Shown one piece after another: positions 48,891 through 61,924 of a stretch of DNA of 64,000 bases (within the stretch, counting starts at the first letter, position 1; each line of letters opens with the position of its first letter). This DNA is from Neoarius graeffei. Taxonomy: Eukaryota > Chordata > Actinopteri > Siluriformes > Ariidae. Location: NCBI RefSeq assembly GCF_027579695.1, contig NC_083571.1:34004443-34068442 (forward strand). The letters are read 5' to 3'. The translations under genes and the position numbers were made by a program. Under the pieces are notes generated by a model that was given only the letters and a program-made list of their open reading frames with translations, was not told the DNA's origin and made no database searches.

Positions 48891-50096
48891 TGATCAAACT
48901 CTATAAACTGCAAAAATTCACACATTATTATTAGCTACTCCTGCAAATCACAGGTGTATATTAACACGTGTTTTAAAATGTTAATGTTTTCAGGACAGAG
49001 GATGGACGCTGGTGAGGGAATGACTTTGTATATCCGCTGTACTTTAAGTGATAACATGAGCAAACCTTTTCTCGCAGACGTTCTCGTTCACAACATTAAC
49101 TGTAACTATAAACAGATATATAAACACTTCGTTTCTAGGTGTGAATGAGTGTTTAAATGAGTGTGTGCATGGTGCACTGTGAGGGGTCTCAAGATTCAAC
49201 ATTGTGTGTTGTGTGTTCTGTGATACTTTTCAGCTCAACATGGTAGTAAAGAGTGGTTATTTTATGTTATCGTTACCTATGTCAGCTTGAACCAGCATTT
49301 GACTTCCCTTGCATTTCTGCTGGATGTTTTTTGTTTTTTGCACCATTGTGAAAACTCTAGCGGCTGTTAAATGTGAAAACAAAAAAAATCAGCTGTTTCT
49401 AAAATACTCAAACCACACAGCTGGCGCACACACATCCATGCCAATGAGACCATCTGAGATTTTCTGCCATTCTGATGTTTGATTTGAACATTAATGGAAG
49501 CTCTTCATGTGTATCTGTATGATTTTGTGGATTGTATTTACTGCTGCTGTGGCATGATTGGCTGATTGGATTGTATGAATTGAAATTGAAATGATTGCAT
49601 GATTGGCTGTATGAATGTACAGGTATGCAGATGTTTATTTAACACTAGGATTTATGAAGCCAGCATATTGGATTGAATTTCCTTCTTTTCCCTTTCCTAA
49701 ACACTCTTATTTCTTAAACAGACAACATCTCTGACTTTTTAATTTTTCTGGCACCCCCCTCGGGGTTTGTGTGGTCCCCATGCTGAGAGAGAGAGAGGAT
49801 GGAACTGTGTCAGATCTTCTTGTGGGAACCCGAGACTCCAAAAGCCCACCATGAGCCATGAAGAATAATATTATTTTGTTTTTCCCTCCTCTCTCTCTCT
49901 CTCTCTCTCTCCAGCCATTCAGGGCTTTAATTTTTATTCATGGGGACGGAGAGGAGCAGCGGCCATCGGGGGAAACTGGCCTGGGATTACCATCTCATTA
50001 ATAGCATCTATGACTTTTGTTCAAAAAGAGCGACTTGTGTAAAAGTGGCAATGCGGATGACGATTAATCCGCAGCCTGCAGCTGTAGGGAGCCGGA

Positions 50097-50169
<73 letters not shown>

Positions 50170-50289
50170 ATGTATTCCAATACTTATGGGGACATTTGGT
50201 CCTCACAACACTAGAAATACACACATAATCATGTATTGCTATCATTTTGCTATCATTATGGGGACATTTGGTTCTCACTAAAACACAAA

Positions 50290-50365
<76 letters not shown>

Positions 50366-52829
50366 CTCTCTCAGATGGTGGCCCAGATTAAGCAGGCAGC
50401 AGATAAACGGGCATCTAGTTATCCCCCTCCTCTCCATGCCATGTTCTCTCACTCTCTCCATCCATCCATCTCTCCCTCTCTCCTCACATGGGACGAAAGA
50501 AAGAGAGGAATAAGCCACTCATTCATCTAGCCGTTATCTCTCAGGGTGTCTTGTCTCCGCTAGTGATGGGGATCATTCTTTTCTCGGGCTTGGGCTCTAC
50601 CATCTCTCTTTCTTGTCTACAAATCCCTCTTTCTCAGCCTGCAGAGAACAGTGGGAATGGGAGCAGGGAAAGCGATCCCTCTTTCACATAATTGCCATTG
50701 GATAGTCACCTTGTGAGCGCAAGTGGGGCTCTGGTGATCAACTTGAGATGGAAGATGGATGCTGCTTATAAGGCAAAAAACAAATTTTACATTTGTTTGT
50801 GCTACAACATGTATCGATAATCTGGGTTTAGAAATATTCATCATCTAAAATGTTTAAAGGTGATTTATTAATCAAGCCAAACTGACATCAGGAACAGTTC
50901 CTTAATCTTAAACGATTTGTTTAAGGAAGATTCACACATTCTTTTTGTTTTAAAGTATTTAAAATAAAGGTTTTTAGGCTCATACTCTTCATTTCCATTA
51001 ACTGCATGATCGGTTAATTATCATTATTTTAAATTTTATATAAAATGAAGTTCAAATTTATATTTATTTGTGAGATGCACACTTGATATTTTTTTTAATA
51101 CTGTATGTACTATGTTTTTTTGTTCTTTTTAAAAAAGAAGTGTAAATTATTTAAGAAATACATTTCATATTACATATCACCTAACCCATTCTTAATTTAC
51201 CATATTTATTTATTTATTTATTTATATTAATAAACATTTTTTTACTTGAACCCAGAGTTTTAATTTTAAGAACTTAATGTGATTTATTTTATGCATTTTA
51301 ATAAACTGTTTATTTAATTTTAATAAGATTGTTAATAATAATAATCTTTTGTTAAATAAATCACATTCTTCTTTTTCTTACATACTTTTCTTTAAAAATT
51401 AAAATTGTTCAATTTCAACTTTAATGTTATTGTATTCCAAATTAATCTTTTTTTGAGAACGTTTTATTATATTGGGACTTTTTTTTTAATCTTTTATTAA
51501 GAATTCACTTGTAATTAAAAAACAATTATTTTACATGAGGCAAAATCTATTTATTTATTTATTTATTTATTTGTACAAGAGGCCTGGCTTTAATTTGTGT
51601 AGCTGATGTTCTTGTAATTTTTACTTTTTAAAATCATTTCTGTAAATCATTTTTGCACAGAAGGCCTGATTTCTGAGACATCTGAGACTACAATGCAGTT
51701 TGAAACCTCATTTTAACCTTATGAATGAATGTTTTGTGTAAAGCCTTCACGCATTCGGATGACAATGTGGAATAAACAGATTGTGGCAGTGGCAGTGTTT
51801 GTGTGTCGCAGCGAGTTTGCCTTCATGTCGTTGCTTCTGTGGCATTTGGGTTGCGGGTCCCTCTCCCGTGTATTCTTGTGGACAGACACTGCGTTCTTTC
51901 ATGTAATTACTGCTATGGTGGTTTTAGTGGATTGGATTAGAAGCTTGTTTTAGAAGACACATGAGGATGGATTTCACTCTCGCATTCCTGATGCACTGAC
52001 GTGATGGGGAGAGACAAACCTGAGCGGGGTTAACTGCCTCTCACAAAGACTCTTTATTGCCAATATCACTGCCAACCTGACCTCAGATTTGTTTTGCTGT
52101 CGCTCTCAGAGTGGATGAGATTTAGATTCAGAGATGATCTCAGATCAGTGAAAAAGGGAATTTCTGCTGGTGCAGAATGAGAGAGTGGGGCGCAGGGTCA
52201 AACTTTATCCAATGGACTTTTTACTGTTGTATCAATGACCAGATTTAAAAGGTTTGGAGAGAAAAAATGTAGCAAAATCAGCGAACAAAGCTTTTTAGAA
52301 ACACTGAAGAAAGGAGGCGTATTACCTTTGGGGAACTCTTTAAGCGAACAAAGTTCTAACAGAGATATTTATCTATCTTTAAATCTTGAAATTAGTCATC
52401 ATTTATATACCATACATCTATATTTCTAAATATTTTGTCAGACTCTGGGCTTTCGATTTCTTTTTATGCACTGACATTTTATGATATTAGCATTTTTGAT
52501 CTTGGCATTGGTAAATTTGTTCAAAATCCAAACCTGAAGGTTCAGTATAAACAAGTGAACAACATAAACAACAGCAACAACAACAAATCATAATAATTCT
52601 CAATCCATTTCTCTGATTCGGAGTCGACACACATTATTTACACTGAAACTTTTGTTTGGTGGTGGTGGGGTTTTTTTTGTATTTTGAGATTGCAGTAAAC
52701 CATAGGAGGATCATCCTGATCCTTATACTCATGGTTTTGTGGAATACTTGGACTCAGGATAAATTATGCTGTGTGCCAGGATGTTTTTTTTCTCCTAATC
52801 CAAAATGTGAAGATGTTCTCGAGGTTACA
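48891..52829. other. No gene seen; microsatellites and candidate conserved non-coding DNA
   Basis: (TC)n 49889-49911, (CA)n 50099-50167 and 50294-50362, units of the 61-bp minisatellite at 50180-50285, and AT-rich sequence at 50840-51620. The block 49905-50095 looks complex and homeodomain-site rich. Confidence 0.45.
50099..50362. repeat. Two long (CA)n tracts around minisatellite units
   Basis: (CA)n at 50099-50167 and 50294-50362 enclose two units of GGGGACATTTGGTCCTCACA, the same unit as in slc25a4 intron 1. Confidence 0.9.
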
Positions 52830-52911
52830 CATAATATAATATAATATAATATAATATAATATAATATAATATAATATAATATAATATAATATAATATAAT
52901 ATAATATAATA
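52830..52911. repeat. (TAATA)n pentanucleotide microsatellite
   Basis: About 16 units of ATAAT. Confidence 0.95.
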
Positions 52912-53009
52912 TTTGTATATTCTACATATTGCATATACATATTTGTTCTACTTGTAAGAACATACACTAGGAAAACCTGTCTCTACTCTCACACCAAGTG
53001 TTGTGTGTA

Positions 53010-53057
<48 letters not shown>

Positions 53058-53396
53058 GAGGTGGTCTGGGGGTTGACTTAGTGGTCGTACAGGACCCTGC
53101 TGTGCTGGGTTTTGTGGTCGTGTCGTTGGACAGCGGATTCCTGCTGTGGTAGTGGAGCGGGTCAGATCTGTGTGACCCCCTGCAGCAACTTGAAAAGAAA
53201 AAAAAACCCTCATAGCTAATATGTAATAAACTAGTAGCCTGGACACAGTCTTCTTCTCCCAGGTGCTTGGGCTAAACAAATAAAATAAAAATGATGCTAC
53301 ATTCCGTCCATCTCTCATTTACGTGTTCATTAAACACACCTGCCATGAGGAAGATCACTGAGCATGAGAAGGGCTTCTCCAGTTTCTTTTACACTG

Positions 53397-53428
<32 letters not shown>

Positions 53429-54242
53429 CTTTTGTAGTGCTAGAAAAGCTATAGTAGTGAACAGGAGCATAAAATCCACTCCCCCTTATGTTACCCAAAT
53501 CGTGATTCTCCTAGGTCCTGTTTGTGACCTGTCCAGCCCTCGATCCGCCCACTCCAGCCCTGGATGCTGTCCCCTTCCCCAGACAAAAGGAGCCCCGGCC
53601 CTAGCGGTCACCCTCTCTGTCCCCAATCAAGCCATCCAAGCATGCAGGGAGCGTATTAGCCTGGATTGGGTTTTGTGCCTTGTCCTTTTTCTCACGTGCT
53701 TCCACACGCCCTCTATTTTAGACTCCAGATGCATCAGGTGCATTCTGGATTTGTCCACGCCAAACAACCCCAAAGCTATCATGGCCACTTGACCTCTCAG
53801 GCCTTTATCCTGCACCGTCAGCTCCTGTAGCGTCACTCGAGCGCAAAGGCGGTGCGGTCCTCAGAACTCTGGGAGTCTGCAGCCACAAAGCTACAAACAG
53901 ATGTGTTTTTCATCCTTCATCTGACCCTTTTTGGGTTATTTCTGAAAGAATCACAGAATCTGGTCTGGACCAAAACACACAAGTTTAGACTCTCTCATGT
54001 AACAACACATAAAAGCCAAAGGCAAGAAAGTGAGGGCCAGATCATTAAGGGTTCAACCTGCATGAAATAATGACATAAAAATTCATACAGGCTGTCAGAC
54101 CAAAGCAAGACTTTAATCTTCTCACAACACACACACACACACACACACACTAGCAGGGAGACTGGAAACTATTTTATTCTGTAAGACAATGTGACCAGAA
54201 GCCGCATCTTTCTCTCCGTAAATGATGCCTTAATTGTGAGAG
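52912..54242. other. No gene seen; microsatellites
   Basis: (GT)n 53013-53054, (AAT)n 53396-53428, (CA)n 54126-54150. The segment 53460-53860 is comparatively GC-rich and complex, without a supported ORF. Confidence 0.45.
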
Positions 54243-54481
54243 TTAAAGGAGATATGCAAAACCTTTATTTTTAAATACATTTCTGAGTGGATAGTATCTC
54301 TATCCTTGACTCTTGTATGCTGCATAATTGGGAATAAAAATATATATTTTTGAGAGTCAAAATCGACCGCAAAGTTGGCATTCGAGCTGCCCCACTGAGC
54401 CAGCCAGCCCTGAGTGGTGACGTCACAGTGAGAACCGGTGCTATAGACCAAAGCCAGACTCGGCAGGCGAGAGTGGTTGCA

Positions 54482-54706
54482 ATGGCCTCTTCATTCGGAC
54501 TTATTGGAGATTCTTTGGATTCCTCAGACAGTAATACATCTGACTGTGATAGTCCTGAAATTGGAGCGTGTGTACATGCTACTGCTATACACGTAGAACC
54601 GTATCAGCTCGAACCATCGGAAAGTGAATCAGATAGTAACACGTCGGCCACGGAGGCCCCCACCTTACGAAATAAAGCCAGAGAACAAAGCTGTCTAGAG
54701 AATTAG
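54482..54706 (+). pseudogene. Acidic Ser/Asp-rich exon carried by the TTAA element
   Basis: 74 codons starting MASSFGLIGDSLDSSDSNTS with CDSPEIGACVHATAIHVEPY. From memory this resembles the N-terminus of the repetitive teleost proteins annotated 'P2X purinoceptor 7-like', which carry the zinc-binding P2X7 C-terminal (ballast) domain. No ballast domain is seen here, so the gene is broken. The attribution is recall, not a search. Confidence 0.45.
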
Positions 54707-55050
54707 ATGGAATTGAACTGACAGTCTCATGTGACTCTCATTAAAACAGGATAGGTGTTATAACTTATGCAACATACATGTACATGCATGCATTTTCACT
54801 GATAAAACATAAAAGGCTAATTAAATAATCACATGAACTGATACAATCACATTCTGAAGCAAATTAAATAATCTTATACCAGTAACTTAAATACACAATA
54901 CAAGTTACATGTATTAATCTAAATGCAGGCAAACAACGAGTGTTGTTTTTTGTTATGTAACCAAATGAGAGTCGGAGCTTACCCATCTTTGTTCTCGCTT
55001 CTTGAAGGCCGAGCTTGTGGCCGATTGTTTTGAAACAATCTGACATTCAG

Positions 55051-55518
55051 TTATTCGTTCATTTGCTTTTTCCACGGAAGGGCGAGATATTGCTGCTGAG
55101 GCAAGCATATCCTGGGGGGTGGGGTGAGCATATCCAGTGAAGATATCTGACAAATGGTCCACTCATTCTCCATTTTCTCCATACTGAGTACTCCGCCATT
55201 ACTGCTCAGCTCATACTCCCGGAGAACTGGTACAACTGAACTTGCTTTCCTTCGCTTGTAGTTTTCTTTTCCTTTAATTGTTGGTACTGCACCCTCTTTC
55301 AATATGGGCTGAAAGCCAACACTCCTCAACAGATCAGAGGTTTCGTAAGAGTCATCAGTAAAATGTGCAGAGCAGAGGAGAGACCACTTCATAGGTGCCC
55401 AATCCATGAATTTCTCACAAAACGCGTCCAAATCTTTGCAGTTTGAACATTCTTGGGTCATGAATGCAACGTAAATCCACCTTCTGTCATGTTGCTGCAC
55501 CGGCCAGCAACACATCAA
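55051..55518 (-). pseudogene. THAP-type zinc-finger-like exon
   Basis: 155-codon frame. WSLLCSAHFTDDSYETSD then GFQPILKEGAVPTI fits the second half of a THAP domain (W...CSxHF, closing AVPT). The N-terminal CxxC half is degenerate (MMCCWP). The downstream part (KRRKASSVVPVLREYELSSN) has no recognised domain. Likely the DNA-binding exon of a THAP-containing transposon protein. Confidence 0.6.
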
Positions 55519-56280
55519 CGTGACATGGTGATAAATTAGCTCAAAATGGAGGATTGGAGTTGCAGTTAGCTCTGTGTTTTAGTATAGCGAAAATGTCGAT
55601 GAGACCGATAGCCTTCCCGCTGTGACATCACAGATGTCAAGGTCATTCACTCAGACCGCTACCTATATGAATCACTTTAATCGTAAAAATTACTATATTA
55701 AATTTATTGTTAATGCTTAAAACTATTCCTGTGCCACTTTTATAAACAAAAAGTGGGGCCATGGTTCTGCGTATCTCCTTTAACCAGTGCGACTTCGGCT
55801 CCATGAATAAGAAAGTGATGAACTACTGAGGCCTTTTACACTCCACTGCCTTCCTCTTACACATTCCCGTCTGTCTGTCTGCCTGTCCTACTCAGTTCAT
55901 ATTTTTGTCATTATATTGAACATATACAGTTAGGTCCATATATATTTGGACACTGACACAAATTTTGTTTTTTTACCTGTTTACTGAAACATATTCAAAT
56001 TATAGCTATATAATGGACATGGACATAAAGTCCAGACTTTCAGCTTTCATTTGAGGGTATCCACATTAAAATTGGATGAAGGGTTTAGGAGTTTCAGCTC
56101 CTTAACATGTGCCACCCTGTTTTTAAAGGGACCAAAAGTAATTGGACAATTGACTCAAAGGCTATTTAATGGGCAGGTGTGGGCAATTCCTTCGTTATGT
56201 CATTCTCAATTAAGCAGATAAAAGGCCTGGAGTTGATTTGAGGTGTGGTGTTTGCATTTGGAAGATTCTGCTGTGAAGAA

Positions 56281-56409
56281 AACATGTGGTCAAAGGAGCT
56301 CTCCATGCAGGTGAAACAAGCCATCCTTAAGCTGCAAAAACAGAAAAAACCTATCCGAGAAATTGCTACAATATTAAGAGTGGCAAAATCTACAGTTTGG
56401 TACATCCTG

Positions 56410-56451
<42 letters not shown>

Positions 56452-57349
56452 CACTGGTGAACTCATCAATGCAAAAAGACCTGGACGCCCACAGAAGACA
56501 ACAGTGGTGGATGATTGCAGAATAATTTCCATGGTAAAGAGAAACCCCTTCACAACAGCCAACCAAGTGAACAACACTCTCCAGGAAGTAGGCCTATCAA
56601 TATCCAAATCTACCATAAAGAGAAGACTGCATGAAAGTAAATACAGAGGGTTCACTGCACGGTGCAAGCCACTCATAAGCCTCAAGAATAAAAAGGCTAG
56701 ATTGGACTTTGCTAAAAAACATCTAAAAAAGCCAGCACAGTTCTGGAAGAACATTCTTTGGACAGATGAAACCAAGATCAACCTCAACCAGAATGATGGA
56801 AAGAAAAAAGTATGGCAAAGGTGTGGTACAGCTCATGATCCAAAGCATACCACATCATCTGTAAAACACGGCAGAGGCAGTGTGATGGCTTCGGCATGCA
56901 TGGCTGCCAGTGGCACTGGGTCACTAGTGTTTATTGATGATGTGACACAGGACAGAAGCAGCCGGATGAATTCTGAGGTATTCAGAGACATACTGTGTGC
57001 TCAAATCCAGCCAAATGCAGCCAAACTGATTGGTCGGCGTTTCATAATACAGATGGACAATGACCCAAAACATAAAGCCAAAGCAACCCAGGAGTTTATT
57101 AAAGCAAAGAAGTGGAATATTCTTGAATGGCCAAGTCAGTCACCTGATCTCAACCCAATTGAGCATGCGTTTCACTTGTTAAAGACTAAACTTCAGACAG
57201 AAAGGCCCACAAACAGACAGCAACTGAAAACCGCTGCAGTAAAGGCCTGGCAGAGCATTAAAAAGGAGGAAACACAGCGTCTGGTGATGTCCATGAGTTC
57301 AAGACTTCAGGCAGTCATTGCCAACAAAGGGTTTTCAACCAAGTATTAG
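56281..57349 (+). pseudogene. Tc1 transposase broken only by a (GAAA)n expansion
   Basis: The first segment starts MWSKELSMQVKQAILKLQKQ with the paired-like helix-turn-helix and runs to KSTVWYILRKKE, where ten GAAA units (56411-56450) push it out of frame to a TGA at 56458-56460. The other frame resumes STGELINAKRPGRPQKTTVV and stays open for the rest of the protein to TAG 57347-57349. The catalytic region is intact: LWTDETKINL, QMDNDPKHKAKATQ, SPDLNPIEHAFH. Otherwise full family length. Confidence 0.94.
56411..56450. repeat. (GAAA)10 microsatellite inside the transposase ORF
   Basis: Ten perfect GAAA units in coding sequence; three would restore the reading frame between the two halves. Confidence 0.97.
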
Positions 57350-57604
57350 AAATGAACATTTTATTTACAATTATTTAATTTGTCCAATTACTTTTGAGCC
57401 CCTGAAATGAAGGGATTGTGTTTAAAAAATGCTTTAGTTCCTCACATTTTTATGCAATCATTTTGTTCAACCCACTGAATTAAAGCTGAAAGTCTGAACT
57501 TCAACTGCATCTGAATTGTTTTGTTCAAAATTCATTGTGGTAATGTACAGAACCAAAACTAGAAAAATGTTGCCTCTGTCCAAATATTTATGGACCTAAC
57601 TGTA

Positions 57605-57772
57605 CACAGTATAATAAACTGCAGATCTTTGTATTTGTCTATTCCTCTGTCTTTCTGTGAGTCTGTCTACCTATCTGTCTGTCTTTCTGTCAGTCTGTTC
57701 CTCCATCTTTCTCTCTACTTGTGTTATGGTTTACCCATCTTTTCATTTAACTGTCTGACTTTCAGTCCATTT

Positions 57773-57844
<72 letters not shown>

Positions 57845-58505
57845 TCTTTTTTCTGTATAGCTCTCTCATGGTCTACCCACCTTGCTGTTTATCTCTGTCA
57901 TTCTTTCCATTTCTTGGTCTATGTTTTCCCTCCATCTTTCTGTCAATCTCTTTGTCAAGCTTTTAGTCCATCTTTCTGTCTGTCATTCTGTCATATACCT
58001 ACTGTATTTATTCTTCTTTCTGTATAGGCGACTTATGCTGTCTCATTTTGTCTATCCATCTTTCTGTTTTGTCTGTCTAATCTGTCCAGCTGTCTGTATC
58101 TGTCTATCTTTATCCATCCTTCCATCTATGTCTTCATACCGTATGAAGACATGTCTTTAGTCTCTATAAGCTGTCTTTCTTTCCCCCACTGTCTCTCTTG
58201 TACGCCTCTCTGCTGTTAACACCCACCATCCACCAATCATTTATTCATTTGTTTACTGTCTACCTTTCTCTCTCTCTCTCTCTCTCTCTCGCTCTCTCTC
58301 TCTCACTCTCTGTGACCCTCGGCTTTCCTTTCGACCCTTTTGTCGCTCACTTTTCTCTCACCCTGCTCTCTCACTTGTTTTCTTCCTTCTTTATCACCCT
58401 CTTTTATCTCTTCATTCATTTTTCTTGGAGCTGGGATGAGGCCTAAAAGGAACGGGGAACTGGAGGGGGGTGTGGATCGATTTACATAATCTGTGGCATG
58501 GCCCT

Positions 58506-58540
<35 letters not shown>

Positions 58541-59589
58541 AACAGTGCCAACCAGGCTGAGGTAGCCCGTCGTCGTGAACTCTCAGATTAGTGACTCTTA
58601 ATAAGCTTTAGAGCAGCCAAGTTCACAGAAGGTCTGGCTCATGTGTCAGTGCCAACACCTCTGATTCCCGCAGTGGGAGTGTGTGAGAGGGAAAACTGTA
58701 GCTTCTTTAATTGATTCCCACAGCGCACGCACACACACACACGGAGGACATTTAGCACTCTTCTTTTACTCTTAAGTCAAATAATCAATGTTATTATCAT
58801 TAAACGCTAAAATTAAGATGACAAAAAAATGTTAATCTAAAATAAAAATTCACAGCTCAGTTTTTAAGCTGAAAGTAAAAGGAAAACTAAAAATAACATA
58901 AAACTAGAAAATGTTTATTTTTTTTTAAATATTAAACGTATGATGAAATTTAACTTAATTTTCATGCACTTAAAAAAAAAAACCCAAACATCGTAGCAAG
59001 TCAAATTTATGTAGTATTTAAATTAAATTTAAGATTCAACCAAATTCTGGACATTTTTACTCATTTCAACCTTTAAATGTTTTCTTCTTTGTAGAAATAA
59101 ATACCTAAAATAAGCAATAAAATATGGCTATTTCAATCTTGAATTGAGAAAAATGGTCTAGACCTACGTTTAATGATCATATTATTTGTTTTTTTGTAAT
59201 CCTTTAATTTGAGACATTCAATAATTTTGACTATATTCATGATATTTCCACAATTATGTGCTATTAGAGGATAACATTTCATGCTACATCTATTCTACTT
59301 TAGGTAAAAACTGCTACTGACAAAAAAAAAATCATCGTGCCAGCTGGCTTGGTCATCTCCAGGTTTTGCAGCATTTCATTTGTTAATTAAAAAAAAATAT
59401 TCTCGTGAAAATGCATGTCAGTGGTGTCGTGAGTTGCTCACAGCACCAGGGTTCAATCCTAAGCCCCAGTTCCTGTCTGGTCTGTCTTTAACATGTCCTC
59501 TTTGTGTCTGCACAGGTTTGCTCCAGCTCGTCAATGTAACCTCTGTCTCACTGACCAATCAAAATCAAGAAGGGGCGGAACTGTCAACA
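57605..59589. other. No gene seen; pyrimidine-rich low-complexity DNA
   Basis: (ATCT)n 57774-57843 within a long CTGT/ATCT-rich tract (57630-58240), (TC)n 58265-58306, (GA)n 58508-58536. The block 58430-58720 is of higher complexity. AT-rich afterwards. Confidence 0.5.
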
Positions 59590-59715
59590 ATGGCAGAGGA
59601 GAAACTTATCCTGTATGTCACTGATAACCCAGTTATTTACGATCTAACATTCAAGGGTTACCGTGATCAGTATTGGGAAATGAGAGACTTGATGTTCATG
59701 GTAAAGGAATGTTAG
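59590..59715 (+). pseudogene. MADF-like domain fragment
   Basis: 41 codons beginning MAEEKLILYVTDNPVIYDLT then FKGYRDQYWEMRDL. The pattern EEKLI..V..NP.IYD...K.YRD matches the start of a MADF (Myb/SANT-like) domain, as in Harbinger-associated DNA-binding proteins. The rest of the domain is missing. Probably a transposon-derived exon fragment. Confidence 0.45.
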
Positions 59716-59810
59716 ATGTTTTTGTAACCTAGCAACAATAAGTGCTTGAGAGAAGCGCCATGAAAGTGAGATTGTGGGCACAAAAACATATCTGGTGGAC
59801 TCAGAGTCCA

Positions 59811-60188
59811 TCCATCCATCCATTATCTGTAGCCGCTTTATCCTGTCCTACAGGGTCGCAGGCAAGCTGGAGCCTATCCCAGCTGACTACGGGCGAAAGG
59901 CGGGGTACACCCTAGACAAGTCACCAGGTCATCACAGGGCTGACACATAGACACAGACAACCATTCACACTCATGTTCACACGTACGGTCAATTTAGAGC
60001 CACCAATTAGCCTAACCTGCATGCGTTTGGACTGTGGGGGAAACCAGAGCACCTGGAGGAAACCCACGCAGACACGGGGAGAACATGCAAACTCCACACA
60101 GAAAGGCCCCTGTTGGCCGCTGGGCTCTAACCCAGGACCTTCTTGCTGTGAGGTGACAGTGCTAACCACTACACCACCATGCTGCCCT
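59811..60188 (-). mobile_element. V-SINE retrotransposon
   Basis: Reverse-oriented, tail (CCAT)n on the + strand, 15-bp target duplication TGGACTCAGAGTCCA / TGGACTCAGTGTCCA at 59796-59810 and 60189-60203. Confidence 0.95.
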
Positions 60189-60203
60189 TGGACTCAGTGT
60201 CCA

Positions 60204-60643
60204 GTTCATGTATTTATGGAACAGGAAATTGAAATGACAAAGAAAGAAGTTTTTCAAATTTCCAGTGAGGGCTCCCTCTGGTGGTGTGGAGGAGCAGAAG
60301 CTTTAATTTGGAAAGAAAGCACAGAAAGAAGAATGTGTGACTTCAGGATCATGTTGATCACATGATTTAAGTTTTTATTCGTTTTATTTTTTCCTGGTAC
60401 CTGTAATTACAAATAATATAAGGCTTAATGACTTTAATAAAGGACAAAACATGGAGCTTATATTCGAGAGAATATGGTAATTCTGTAGAGGTGATTCTGT
60501 AATGTGCTCTTGATAACTCACATATTTGAATGTGAGGTGATGTTTCTTACTGTAAAGCAGACATTTATCACGTGACACCAATCCAGACAGACATGAGAAG
60601 AGGTTTCTCATTTCTCTGTCACTGCTGTTCTTTGTTTAATCAT

Positions 60644-60703
<60 letters not shown>

Positions 60704-60704
60704 T

Positions 60705-60742
<38 letters not shown>

Positions 60743-60949
60743 CATGAGTTCTCTCACAGTGCCGTCCTTTCTTCAGACGCGCCTGGTGCCAAGGTCTTAA
60801 GATTACTGCCCCTGTGTGTGTGATGAGAAACTGTTGCTTCCCTGCATTCGGCTGCCAAGTCTCAGCTTTGCTGCTTTTTTTTTTTTGGTGGTGGTGGGGG
60901 TGTAGAGGGACAACTGGGTGGGAATGGTGGTAGCAGAATTCAGGCAGTT

Positions 60950-61016
<67 letters not shown>

Positions 61017-61476
61017 ACTTAATTTAGGTCAAAGCAGATTTACTGGCATGACGGTACCAGCATGCATGATCACAGTCACATCCAAGTCATAAATCATCAG
61101 GAATAAGACACTGTGTCATGCCATCACAGGAAAAATAATCAACAATGGGACGGTGCAATGAAGTGGACCCAACATCATCACCCCGAAGCTGTACTTGATT
61201 ATTCCCAAGAACATTTTCCAACTACAGCAGTTGGCCAGTGATTCATTTGTTTTATTTATTAAGGAATGCACTTTTTTATACAATTATATTTACATTTAAT
61301 GTTGTAGACTGTCAAAAAAGTTTGTTTCATTTTTATTACTTTTGTTATTAAAGCAGCATCAGCAGCATCTTTCTTGAACTTCACATGAAAAAGATGTTGC
61401 CTGTCATGTTACTGAGAATCTGCAAAACATAAACACTCCTGAAACTGGAGACTCCTTCCAAAATGTTCAACAAATA
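60204..61476. other. No gene seen; microsatellites
   Basis: (GT)n 60642-60701, (GA)n 60709-60737, (CA)n 60953-61013. Remainder AT-rich. Confidence 0.5.
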
Positions 61477-61601
61477 CAGTGTCTTTCAAAAGTATTCATC
61501 CCCCTTGGTGTTTGTCCTGTTTTGTTGCATTACAAGATGGAATTAAAATGGATTATTGGGGGGTTAGCGCCATTTGATTTACACAACATGTCTACCACTT
61601 T

Positions 61602-61674
<73 letters not shown>

Positions 61675-61924
61675 GACACAAAAAATAATTAAGATGAAAA
61701 AACAGAAATCTGGAGTGTGCATAGGTATTCACCCCTCTTTCATATGAAACCCCTAAATAAGAACTGGTCCAACCAATTCACTTTATAAGTCCAATAATTA
61801 GTTGATTAAGATCCACCTAGGTGCAATCAAAGTGTCACACGATCTGTCACATCACATGATGTCTGTATAAATCAACCTGTTCTGGAAGGACCCTGACTCT
61901 GCAACACTACTAAGCAAGCAACAT

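Larger units (their letters stand above)
54247..55779. mobile_element. TTAA-flanked Kolobok-like element with THAP-like and acidic exons
   Basis: TTAA at 54243-54246 and 55780-55783. Termini AGGAGATATGCAAAACC and the inverse GGTTCTGCGTATCTCCT. Carries a + strand acidic exon (54482-54706) and a - strand THAP-like exon (55051-55518). TTAA duplications plus a THAP finger fit the Kolobok superfamily; the DDE transposase is absent, so it is non-autonomous. Confidence 0.75.
55927..57602 (+). mobile_element. Full-length Tc1-like transposon, 1,676 bp
   Basis: TA-flanked (55925-55926, 57603-57604), termini CAGTTAGGTCCATATATATT and the inverse AATATTTATGGACCTAACTG. Confidence 0.96.

Noticed and set aside
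53364-53792. 142-aa ORF starting in (AAT)n
   Set aside because: Starts in a microsatellite and shows no domain; the GC-rich region may be regulatory instead.
57590-58446. Ser/Leu-rich ORFs of 82-145 aa
   Set aside because: Low-complexity translations of CTGT/ATCT/TC repeats.
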